Shown one piece after another: positions 33,798-41,269 of a DNA stretch of 64,000 nucleotides; within the stretch, counting starts at the first letter, position 1; the number at the start of each line of letters is the position of its first letter. The notes beneath the pieces are model-generated. The model worked only from the letters and a program-made list of their open reading frames with translations, was not told the DNA's origin and did no database searches. This stretch comes from DAIOEK01 sp963708715 (GTDB lineage Bacteria > Chloroflexota > Anaerolineae > Anaerolineales > Anaerolineaceae), in contig CAVPSU010000002.1 in NCBI GenBank assembly GCA_963708715.1, positions 62,001 through 126,000 of the forward strand. The letters are read 5' to 3'. The position numbers were made by a program, and so were the translations under genes.

Positions 33798-35687
33798 TTA
33801 CTCTACCTGGTTTTCCATTTCCATAATGGATTTTGCCACAGTCTCAACTGCCACTCGTTGCTTTCGATATAAATCGGCTTCTGACATCGCCAACTTCAAT
33901 GCCACTTCCCTAACCTTTTTTCCCTGGATAAATTTCATATCCAGAATATTGTATAACAACCATTCACCGGTATATCTTCTGTCGCCATCAGGTTTGGTCT
34001 TATCAATTGCCTGGCGTAGAACCCCCCGGAGAGCATTAACAGGAGATTGTTCATCATTCTCTAAAGCTGATTGTACAACAGACATCCTCATAAGTGGGCT
34101 TTCAGACAACTTAGGACCGCCCCAAAAGTGGGTCAATGCATCTTTTACCATATTTGCCATTTCAGGTGGGACGCTAAAATCTGATTCTGCCAATTCCTCC
34201 GCCCGGGCAAATCTCGTTTCCGCCCGCATCATCTGAAATTGTTGCACTTTCGGGTTGATCCGCTGTAACATCTGGAAGATATCTGCCTGGAGGTCGCGAT
34301 TTTGGAGTGCTGTTACGATCCGATCACACAAGGCTGATAGAACAGGTCTGTCCTCCTCGTTGATAGTCTCACCGTCTCTCAATTCCAGACCCAATAGACC
34401 GATGAGTGATCGCGGTTCTTGTTGGGAATTCCAGAGAGGTATCAAACTGTATCCATCCCAGTGCAAGATCAATCCAGAATCCTGATCATCACCGGATTCT
34501 TCCAATAAGAAATTACGGAACTCTTCGGGATCGAGGACTTTCTGCTTTCCCGTCGTAACAATCATTGTAAGGGTCGTGTTTTCCAAAGAGGCAATGAATG
34601 AGCTCGTAGTTTGAAAACGATCACTTACAGCCGCCAATACTGTTTCAAGAAACTGGCGGAGATCGTTTCGGGTCATCAACCGATCGCCCAGTTCAGTCAT
34701 GAGGTCGATCTCTGCGTAATCCTTACCATAAAATAACCATTTTTCCCAGTAGGGGGCAAAAACGGAAATGAAATATTCCATCACAAGAATGATCAAGACC
34801 ATCAATATTGGTATCCATGTCGCCAGGGGCATGGAGAAATTGGTCATTGCTCTACGGAGAATTGTTGTCAAACCCAGGGTTACGATTGCAGTTACCGGTC
34901 CGCGCATAATCCATTTGAAAAGGCGGCGTTTGACAACCCGATCTGGCCAGCTCACACCAAAGAAAGCAACTGAGTAGGCCATCCCGACAATCAAACCCCC
35001 AGTGAGTATGTTGACTGTCATCACTACAAACCAGTACGTCAGATTATGTTCTGAGGCAAAGGCAGAACCAAAAAATAAATAGGGGATGGATCCAAGGACA
35101 GGTGCTAACGCGCCTGTGATGAGGTAGCCGATTCTCCGTCTAGTGGTAGGGGTTGTCGTCCGCCGAAATGCACGGGTAAAGTTGATCCAACTGGCTACCA
35201 TACTGAGGAAGTAGTACAGGATAAAGCTTGCCATCAGGAGTTGCTGAAATAACCTAGTAGATGAACCTACTCCGAGATCAATCGAACCAAGGAACCATGA
35301 TGCTGGAATGATAAATAAGAAACCAGTGGAAACCAAATAGGTTATTCGAATTGCCCAACGACGTTTACCGCGGCTAGGTTTACCGGTTGTTGCCAGGAGT
35401 GCATCGGAAAAATGCAGGTACGCCGGGGGTAAGTAAACCATCCCGATCCATTGCATTCGCAACCAAAACTCCACCTCTGAAGAAATCTGAGTCGTACTTC
35501 CGATCGCATCAGCGGTGAACATGATAACCACACAAACAAGAATCATCACAAAAGACCGTGCGACGCGGTCCTTTAGATTAAATCCGGTGGTATATAAAAG
35601 CAGGGAGAAAGCAGTAATAGCAATGCCCGCAGCCAATATTTGGCTGATTGTTCGGACAACTACCATTAAACCGGTCAACCAACTCAA
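33798..35687 (-). CDS. 7TM-GAF sensor without a kinase domain
   Basis: A 629-residue protein. Residues 1-330 hold about nine membrane helices, the first seven like the N-terminal 7TM module of histidine kinases (L-R-M-Q-W-I-G-M-V-Y-L-P). A GAF-type domain spans about 360-490. Instead of HisKA/HATPase, residues 500-629 are a helical region ending in a putative HTH (R-E-V-A-L-K-L-A-M-S-E-A-D-L-Y-R-K-Q-R-V-A). I see no kinase, cyclase or phosphatase motif. The tail may bind DNA or a partner. The gene stands alone, 21 nt before the S1-domain gene. Confidence 0.72.
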   Translation of the reverse strand: MSWLTGLMVVVRTISQILAAGIAITAFSLLLYTTGFNLKDRVARSFVMILVCVVIMFTADAIGSTTQISSEVEFWLRMQWIGMVYLPPAYLHFSDALLATTGKPSRGKRRWAIRITYLVSTGFLFIIPASWFLGSIDLGVGSSTRLFQQLLMASFILYYFLSMVASWINFTRAFRRTTTPTTRRRIGYLITGALAPVLGSIPYLFFGSAFASEHNLTYWFVVMTVNILTGGLIVGMAYSVAFFGVSWPDRVVKRRLFKWIMRGPVTAIVTLGLTTILRRAMTNFSMPLATWIPILMVLIILVMEYFISVFAPYWEKWLFYGKDYAEIDLMTELGDRLMTRNDLRQFLETVLAAVSDRFQTTSSFIASLENTTLTMIVTTGKQKVLDPEEFRNFLLEESGDDQDSGLILHWDGYSLIPLWNSQQEPRSLIGLLGLELRDGETINEEDRPVLSALCDRIVTALQNRDLQADIFQMLQRINPKVQQFQMMRAETRFARAEELAESDFSVPPEMANMVKDALTHFWGGPKLSESPLMRMSVVQSALENDEQSPVNALRGVLRQAIDKTKPDGDRRYTGEWLLYNILDMKFIQGKKVREVALKLAMSEADLYRKQRVAVETVAKSIMEMENQVE

Positions 35688-35717
35688 GGTTATTTCCTTA
35701 TAAACATACTACTCCAC

Positions 35718-36260
35718 TCAAACCAGAAAATGAGAAAAGAATATGGCGATATCCTGGTTTGCGTAGAAATGATCGTTATAGCCGCAAAACTCGAAGCCCA
35801 GTTTAGTAAACAAACGAATGGAGGGGATATTCTTGGATTGCATATCGACGATGATCCGCTTTATACTTTTTTGTTGAGCTGCCCAATCTTCTCCTGCCAT
35901 TACCAATGCTGTACCAATCCCCTGTCCACGTAGAGATGGTTTTACAACAAGGTCTGTGATCCAACCCGAGAGCGGTGCAATATCAGTTGTAATGCTAATA
36001 TACGCGACCGGTTGTTTTTCCATGATCGCCACTAGAAGCGCATCGCGATGGATCCAATCCTTCATCAGTTGTTTGGTGGATCTAGGATATTCCACCTTGA
36101 CCGAGCGCGGCAACCGGTTCTCCCGAAAATTTACCCCGATATATCGTTCATCGGTCACAATATCCAGTTGCCAGACATGTTCTGTATGGTAGCTGTGGTC
36201 CATATCCATTAGCTTGGGAATATCTTCGATGACGGCAGGTCTAACTTCAATTTTTGGCAT
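35718..36260 (-). CDS. GNAT-family N-acetyltransferase
   Basis: A 180-residue acetyltransferase. The CoA-binding motif A is V-V-K-P-S-L-R-G-Q-G-I-G-T-A-L (about 108-122), fully canonical R-G-Q-G-I-G. The C-terminal part has I-R-L-F-T-K-L-G-F-E-F. Its substrate is unknown. It lies between the 7TM-GAF gene and a secreted-domain membrane protein; it starts 7 nt after the stop of the latter. Confidence 0.85.
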   Translation of the reverse strand: MPKIEVRPAVIEDIPKLMDMDHSYHTEHVWQLDIVTDERYIGVNFRENRLPRSVKVEYPRSTKQLMKDWIHRDALLVAIMEKQPVAYISITTDIAPLSGWITDLVVKPSLRGQGIGTALVMAGEDWAAQQKSIKRIIVDMQSKNIPSIRLFTKLGFEFCGYNDHFYANQDIAIFFSHFLV

Positions 36261-36267
36261 TGATTCT

Positions 36268-36951
36268 CTACTTTGGATTCACTTTGAGGGATAAGATGCA
36301 AGGCGGTAATGCTGCCCCTTCGTTATTTGTCACTATCAACCGTAGTGAATAGTCGCCGGGAGTAAGTAAAGATGTGTCCCAATTCCCCAATAATCCATTA
36401 TTTACGATCGTTGTTCCAGCCTGAATCGTGTTCCAGATACTATTATCCTGCGAATACTCATATTTGTAAAATCCAAAATTCGTAATGTTCACAGTACCAA
36501 TCAAATCGACGATACCACTGATTTCGCCGCCTGGCTTTGGATCGATCCACTCAAGTTTACCTGGCATGCATCCACCTCCGACACCACCTCCGGCATCAAA
36601 TGGCGGAGGCGTTTCGGATATTCCTGTATTTGCCAAATCGACCGCATTAATTGGTGTTCCGGTTGGACTCATATCCAGAGTCGGTGTTGGAACCAGCGCC
36701 AAAGCCGGAATTGCATTATCGGCGAAAGTAACAAATACGAATTCACTCACCATTAAGAGTAGCAATAATACCAATGAGGATACATGCTGGAAGAGATGAC
36801 CCTTTGCCCGCTCTTTCTCCATTCCAAATAAAGAGCTACGGTAATCGCGGATAGCCGAGATCACCTTCCGGGCGATAAACAACACAATCAAACCCAGACC
36901 CGAATAGATCCAGATTTCTGATGATTTTAAGAATTGATAGACTTCAATCAT
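36268..36951 (-). CDS. Membrane protein with an extracytoplasmic Ig-like domain
   Basis: A 227-residue protein of unknown function. Two membrane helices (about 13-31 and 55-76) flank a basic loop. Then comes a Pro/Thr-rich linker, a glycine patch with one Cys (G-G-G-V-G-G-G-C), and a C-terminal beta-sandwich (about 130-227) with P-G-G-E-I-S-G-I-V-D-L-I-G-T-V, the pattern of bacterial Ig/fibronectin-like modules. A second Cys in P-P-C-I-L could form a disulfide with the first. The linker type is shared with the lipoprotein at 46627. Confidence 0.6.
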   Translation of the reverse strand: MIEVYQFLKSSEIWIYSGLGLIVLFIARKVISAIRDYRSSLFGMEKERAKGHLFQHVSSLVLLLLLMVSEFVFVTFADNAIPALALVPTPTLDMSPTGTPINAVDLANTGISETPPPFDAGGGVGGGCMPGKLEWIDPKPGGEISGIVDLIGTVNITNFGFYKYEYSQDNSIWNTIQAGTTIVNNGLLGNWDTSLLTPGDYSLRLIVTNNEGAALPPCILSLKVNPK

Positions 36952-36986
36952 TGATAATTATTCAGTCCGCAACGAAACCGACACCA

Positions 36987-37829
36987 TTACAGTCGAGGAA
37001 GTACGCCCCGTATCACCTTCTCCAGACGAGGCGCTATCACTTTTCCTGCTTCCAGGACTTCTTCATGGGTGGTCAATGTATTTCCATCCAAATTCGCTTT
37101 ATTACTGATCCCGGAAATACCCAAAACTCGGGTACCGCCATGTCTGGCGACGATCACTTCCGGTACGGTAGACATTCCAACCGCATCGGCACCGATCGTG
37201 CGTAAGAATCGTAAATCCGCAGGAGATTCAAACGAAGGTCCGGAAATACCGGCATAGACACCTTCATTCAATTTGATTTGATGTTTTATTGCAATTTCCC
37301 GAGCAATTTGACATAATTTTCGATCGTATGCCTGACTCATATCGGGGAATCGAGGACCAAACTCATCCAGATTTGGACCGCGCAGAGGATTGTTCCCTGT
37401 CATGCCGATCAATCCTATGTGATCAGTGATCAACATCAATTCACCTGGCGCGTAATCAGGATTGATAGCCCCCGCAGCGTTGGTAACGATCAAAGTTGGA
37501 ATACCCAATCTCTGCATCACCCGAATCGGAAGCGTGACCAGGTCCATGGTATACCCTTCATAGGAATGCACACGTCCCTGCAATACCATCACTTCCCGAT
37601 CTTCAAGCTTGCCAAAGATGATCTTTCCCTCATGTCCGCGCACTGATGATTTTGGCCAGTAAGGGAAATCAGTGCTCAAAAAAACGGTTCGGTTTTCAAC
37701 TGAGTCTGCCAAGGCTCCCAGCCCTGAACCGAGTACGATCCCAACCACTGGGTGCGAGGTGACCTGTTTTCTTATAATACTGACTACCTCATCGATTTGC
37801 TGCAGCGTGACAAATGTATCAAATCCCAT
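36987..37829 (-). CDS. punA: Purine nucleoside phosphorylase (trimeric, PunA type)
   Basis: Phosphorolyses inosine and guanosine to base and (deoxy)ribose-1-phosphate. The 280 residues match the trimeric class. Motifs: G-I-V-L-G-S-G-L-G (phosphate loop), V-L-Q-G-R-V-H-S-Y-E-G-Y, T-N-A-A-G-A-I-N, G-I-S-G-P-S-F-E-S-P-A-D and the base-site G-A-D-A-V-G-M-S-T-V-P-E. With mtnP and the pyrimidine phosphorylase this makes three nucleoside phosphorylases in one window. Its leader holds a promoter and a hairpin (37880-37930). Confidence 0.95.
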   Translation of the reverse strand: MGFDTFVTLQQIDEVVSIIRKQVTSHPVVGIVLGSGLGALADSVENRTVFLSTDFPYWPKSSVRGHEGKIIFGKLEDREVMVLQGRVHSYEGYTMDLVTLPIRVMQRLGIPTLIVTNAAGAINPDYAPGELMLITDHIGLIGMTGNNPLRGPNLDEFGPRFPDMSQAYDRKLCQIAREIAIKHQIKLNEGVYAGISGPSFESPADLRFLRTIGADAVGMSTVPEVIVARHGGTRVLGISGISNKANLDGNTLTTHEEVLEAGKVIAPRLEKVIRGVLPRL

Positions 37830-37879
37830 CTTATCGTCCTTAATATACAGAAGATCTATTTATAGCAGATAGAACAATA

Positions 37880-37904
37880 GGAGGGAAATCAAGTATTCCC
37901 CTCC
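37880..37904 (-). terminator. Hairpin between ltaE and punA
   Basis: On the minus strand GGAGGGGAA and TTTCCCTCC pair (one G-U) around a 7-base loop, followed by TATTGTTCTAT. It lies downstream of a punA promoter, so it may be an ltaE terminator or a punA leader attenuator. Confidence 0.5.
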
Positions 37905-37921
37905 GCTGTGTAATCCATTTG

Positions 37922-37930
37922 ATTATAGCA
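37922..37930 (-). promoter_or_regulatory. Extended -10 promoter for punA
   Basis: TGCTATAAT on the minus strand, 26 nt after the ltaE stop and 93 nt before the punA ATG. Confidence 0.45.
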
Positions 37931-37955
37931 GAGTTAGTGTGGTAATTTTTGATAC

Positions 37956-38996
37956 CTACCCTACGACAACCTGACGAAATGCTTGCAATGTCGTTTCTAC
38001 TTCCGGATCCCCGATCCAATAATGGACTACCAACCGGAATCTTCTGGCGCCGATGACCTGTGGTTTTACACCTAACGCTGCCAATTTCGCTGATACGTCG
38101 ACCGCAGATAATCCGATCGAGTCCGCTAATGAAAGAAATATCATATTGGTAAATGGGCTGCCCGGATCCAGAACGATCCCGTTGATCTGCGAAAGACCAG
38201 AGGCTAATCGCTTCGCCCGCAGATGGTCTTCCGCCAATCGATCAGTCATCTTCTCGAGCGCCACGATTCCTGCTGCGGCAATGATGCCTGCCTGACGCAT
38301 TCCGCCACCGAGTTGTTTACGTGAACGGCGTGCCTTATAGATAAATTCTTCCGATCCACAAAGGACCGATCCAACCGGTGCACATAGTCCCTTGCTCAAG
38401 CAAAATGTCACCGAATCGACCGGACGGGTGAGTTCAGAGACGTCGACGCTTAATGAAGTTGCTGCATGAAAAATCCGGGCACCATCCAAATGGACTTGAA
38501 GCCCATGTTCGTGTGCCAATTCACTGATCGATTTCGTATACTCCGCGGTCAAGGCAACCCCACCACACCGATTATGCGTATTTTCAATTACCACCAATCG
38601 GGATGTGGGAGCGTGGACATCGTCCTGGCGAATGGCTGCGCGAACGTCATCCAATTTCAATGTGCCATCTGGCTGATTCGGCAATACATATGGGTGGACT
38701 CCGCCCAATGCGGAAATGCCGCCGGCTTCGAATAAAAATGTATGTCCAAGATTTCCAACGATGGCTTCATCACCACGTCCACAATGAGCCAATACTCCCA
38801 GGAGATTACCCATCGTGCCGGAAGGAACAAAAAGTCCCATTTCTTTCCCCATCCGGGCAGCTGCCATCTCTTGCAGACGGTTGATGGTTGGGTCTTCCAT
38901 AAATACATCATCCCCCACCACGGCTTTCGCCATCGCATCACGCATTTCCTGAGTTGGCTGGGTTACTGTATCAGATCGCAAATCAATAAAGGACAT
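37956..38996 (-). CDS. ltaE: Low-specificity L-threonine aldolase
   Basis: PLP enzyme of 346 residues that cleaves (allo-)threonine to glycine and acetaldehyde. Typical start I-D-L-R-S-D-T-V-T-Q-P-T. Further motifs: F-V-P-S-G-T-M-G-N (PLP phosphate), E-N-T-H-N-R-C-G-G-V, H-L-D-G-A-R-I-F and the Schiff-base Lys in F-C-L-S-K-G-L-C-A-P-V-G-S. It lies 11 nt after the pseudouridine synthase region on the same strand, though transcription runs towards punA. Confidence 0.93.
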   Translation of the reverse strand: MSFIDLRSDTVTQPTQEMRDAMAKAVVGDDVFMEDPTINRLQEMAAARMGKEMGLFVPSGTMGNLLGVLAHCGRGDEAIVGNLGHTFLFEAGGISALGGVHPYVLPNQPDGTLKLDDVRAAIRQDDVHAPTSRLVVIENTHNRCGGVALTAEYTKSISELAHEHGLQVHLDGARIFHAATSLSVDVSELTRPVDSVTFCLSKGLCAPVGSVLCGSEEFIYKARRSRKQLGGGMRQAGIIAAAGIVALEKMTDRLAEDHLRAKRLASGLSQINGIVLDPGSPFTNMIFLSLADSIGLSAVDVSAKLAALGVKPQVIGARRFRLVVHYWIGDPEVETTLQAFRQVVVG

Positions 38997-39007
38997 ATTT
39001 CACCTCG

Positions 39008-39925
39008 TCAAGAAAGAGTTGAAAGAACTTGTTCCAATTCAATAGGGATTGGCGCTTCAAATAATGTAGGAGATTTTTCCCCAGGCAATAAGATCGTTAG
39101 ACGGAAGGCATGGAGAAAATGACGATCTAGTCCAATCGATGATTTTCGAAAACCATAAATAGTATCTCCGGCAATCGGACATCCGATGAGAGCCAGATGT
39201 AAACGGATCTGATGGGTGCGTCCTGTTTGAGGGTGGACTTCCAATAATGTATGCTCTTTATACGTCTGCAGGGTCTTATACTCACTAACAGCCGGGCGAC
39301 CTTTCTCATCAGAGACAATTGCCATCCGCTGACGATGCGAAGGATCGCGACCTATAGCTGCTTCAATACGTCCCTCCGGAGTGGGAGGATGTTTATCCAC
39401 CAGAGCCAGATATACTTTTTCCACCGTGCGAGATTTGAATTGTTCCTGGAGGAAACGCAAGGTAGGATCGTCTTTCGCCAAAACGATGATACCAGAAGTG
39501 TCCTTATCCAATCTGTGGACGATACCCGGACGACCTTCACCAGCAATCCCTGCCATATCAGGTTCATGACCCAATGCGGCATGGACGAGGGTACCTGTGA
39601 TATGCCCAATCGATGGATGAACTACCATTCCGGCGGGTTTATTTACGACCAACAGATGATCATCTTCGTACAAGATATCCAATGCAATTGATTCTGGAAT
39701 TAACGGGGATAGCGTTGGCTCGGGAATGATCAATTCCACCGCGTCACCTGATTCCAGTTTGATACCAGTTTTACTGGCTTTGGTCCCATTGACCATAACG
39801 CAACCAGAATCGATCAGGTTCTGAATTCGGGTGCGGGTAAGGTCTGGATTTTGTTGGACAAGGTATTTGTCCAGCCGCTCCGGGAGCTGATCCGGAAATA
39901 GATATCGATTAGTGGTTACCGTCAT
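39008..39925 (-). CDS. rluD: RluD-family 23S rRNA pseudouridine synthase
   Basis: A 305-residue enzyme with an N-terminal S4 RNA-binding domain (R-L-D-K-Y-L-V-Q-Q-N to about residue 70) and a catalytic domain. The signature is H-R-L-D-K-D-T-S-G-I-I-V-L-A-K with the catalytic Asp, and Q-T-G-R-T-H-Q-I-R-L-H-L-A follows later. The open frame extends 75 codons upstream through lspA, but ATG 39925 fits the family start and has GGAGGAACAG before it. It overlaps the 3' end of lspA by 17 nt, so the two are coupled. The exact uridine target is not certain. Confidence 0.92.
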   Translation of the reverse strand: MTVTTNRYLFPDQLPERLDKYLVQQNPDLTRTRIQNLIDSGCVMVNGTKASKTGIKLESGDAVELIIPEPTLSPLIPESIALDILYEDDHLLVVNKPAGMVVHPSIGHITGTLVHAALGHEPDMAGIAGEGRPGIVHRLDKDTSGIIVLAKDDPTLRFLQEQFKSRTVEKVYLALVDKHPPTPEGRIEAAIGRDPSHRQRMAIVSDEKGRPAVSEYKTLQTYKEHTLLEVHPQTGRTHQIRLHLALIGCPIAGDTIYGFRKSSIGLDRHFLHAFRLTILLPGEKSPTLFEAPIPIELEQVLSTLS

Positions 39926-40460
39926 CCGACTGTTCCTCCGTCTGTGATAAACCAGATTGAGAGACAGATTCTTGTGATTTTCTGTTATTTTCCTGCTTAT
40001 CATGCACCCAAACACCCAGAAGTAAGACAACAACTCCAACTGATATGGAAGCATCTGCCACATTGAATACAGCAAAATTACCGACAGAGATGAAATCCGT
40101 GACCTGCCCAAAGAAGATCCGGTCAAGGAGATTGCCAACCGCACCTGCAAATTGCATCCCTAACGCTACGCGAAGGATCCAATCAGCACGGGGAATACGC
40201 GGGAAGTAATAAAGGATAAATCCAGCGACAACCAGCGCTAATATGGAAAAAAGAATATTATTTCCCTGGAACATCCCAAAAGCGACGCCGGTATTATTCC
40301 AATGAACAAGTCGGGCGAATGGAGTTAACCATTCCCAGGGTGACCAACTGCCCCCTAATGCGATATTTTGGCGAATCCAGGCTTTCGTCCATTGATCCAA
40401 TCCAATAAGAATGACAGCGGGGATTAACAGCAGATCATAATTTTTCCAGAACAACTTCAA
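39909..40460 (-). CDS. lspA: Lipoprotein signal peptidase (signal peptidase II)
   Basis: Membrane aspartyl protease of 183 residues that cuts prolipoproteins after Lgt. Four helices; the catalytic Asp boxes are G-N-L-L-D-R-I-F and F-N-V-A-D-A-S-I. The conserved W-N-N-T-G-V-A-F-G-M-F is also there. I choose the TTG at 40460 because GGAGG sits six bases before it and the length then fits the family; upstream ATGs at 40499 or 40565 would give an unusual soluble extension. The long charged Gln/Ser tail after the last helix overlaps rluD. Confidence 0.92.
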   Translation of the reverse strand: MKLFWKNYDLLLIPAVILIGLDQWTKAWIRQNIALGGSWSPWEWLTPFARLVHWNNTGVAFGMFQGNNILFSILALVVAGFILYYFPRIPRADWILRVALGMQFAGAVGNLLDRIFFGQVTDFISVGNFAVFNVADASISVGVVVLLLGVWVHDKQENNRKSQESVSQSGLSQTEEQSDDGNH

Positions 40461-40489
40461 TGCGAACCTCCACAGTTGAGCGTGGTGAA

Positions 40490-40498
40490 ATTGTACCA
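40490..40498 (-). promoter_or_regulatory. Extended -10 for lspA-rluD
   Basis: TGGTACAAT on the minus strand, about 30 nt before the TTG start. No good -35. Confidence 0.4.
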
Positions 40499-40884
40499 TA
40501 GAGGTTTTTAATAATTGGGAGGCTTTTCCCCTTTTTTTTCGGCTAATTGTGGAAAAGCCGACCAATTCCCGGCAGAATTGATGGGCGACCGGTTATCTTG
40601 TATAGGTAACCCGATATTTTTTATCAGGTTCACTTGCAATCAGATCTGCAATGGTTTGATCCAGGGATGAGCCTTGATTAAGCTTTTGCAGCGACTGGAT
40701 GACATCCAACCGCAAAAGGTTGGCATGTTTTTCGAATCCACATTCTGCAAACCGATCGACCAGATGGCTGATCACCATATGCCGTAAGGCAGGCTGGTCC
40801 TGGGCGATTCTCCAAACATTCTGGATACACTGACGTGAGGTGATGAATTTCTCATCATTCGGGTGCGACAGGATCGCAGGCAGA

Positions 40885-40913
40885 ATTTGTTCCACACGAG
40901 CCTGGGGGTCACT
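40885..40913. repeat. 29-bp direct repeat, copy A
   Basis: Identical to 40946-40974; the two copies start 61 bp apart with 32 bp between. Confidence 0.95.
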
Positions 40914-40945
40914 ATTCCCGCGGTCTCTTCACGTCCGAGCTGTAT

Positions 40946-40974
40946 ATTTGTTCCACACGAGCCTGGGGGTCACT
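40946..40974. repeat. 29-bp direct repeat, copy B
   Basis: Identical to 40885-40913. The copies bracket the break in the HEAT-like gene. Confidence 0.95.
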
Positions 40975-41269
40975 CTTGGCAAGATTGCAGAGCAACATGA
41001 TAGCGATCGTTCTCTGATATGAATTTGAATCATTCAATCTTGATACCAGTTTGTCCCAGATTTCATACGTCCAGTAGACTGGTTGTTCTGTAAGTGAAAG
41101 AAGAGTTGTGAATGCTTTCAATCGGATTTGATCGTTTGCAGGTTTCGTCTCGTGATATTGATCCAGAATGGTATTCATTTCTTCCCATCCTAAATGGGAT
41201 AACCGATTCCTGATGATCCCTCAAGAAGATTATTTCATAGCCTATTACATGATTGATAATTGATGAAGG

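Larger units (their letters stand above)
40593..41178 (-). pseudogene. Helical-repeat (HEAT-like) protein gene broken by a 61-bp insertion
   Basis: Two frames of one gene. 41178-40912 starts MNTILDQYHETKPANDQ and reads L-A-K-S-D-P-Q-A-R-V-E-Q-I before running into foreign codons and a stop. 40895-40593 restarts at V-E-Q-I-L-P-A-I-L-S-H-P-N-D-E-K. Deleting 61 bases between the two copies of a 29-bp repeat rejoins them as ...A-R-V-E-Q-I-L-P-A-I-L..., giving about 174 residues. The protein is all helical with repeated L/I-rich helix pairs of HEAT character (DNA-alkylation-repair-like folds are possible). No known function. The break makes a full-length product unlikely unless it is an assembly artefact. 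Confidence 0.7.

Noticed and set aside
39925..40150. Long N-terminal extension of the pseudouridine synthase frame
   Set aside because: It only mirrors lspA in another frame; the family start and a good ribosome site are at 39925.
40460..40565. Longer lspA starting at 40565
   Set aside because: It would add a soluble basic segment and cover the promoter; the TTG with GGAGG is better.
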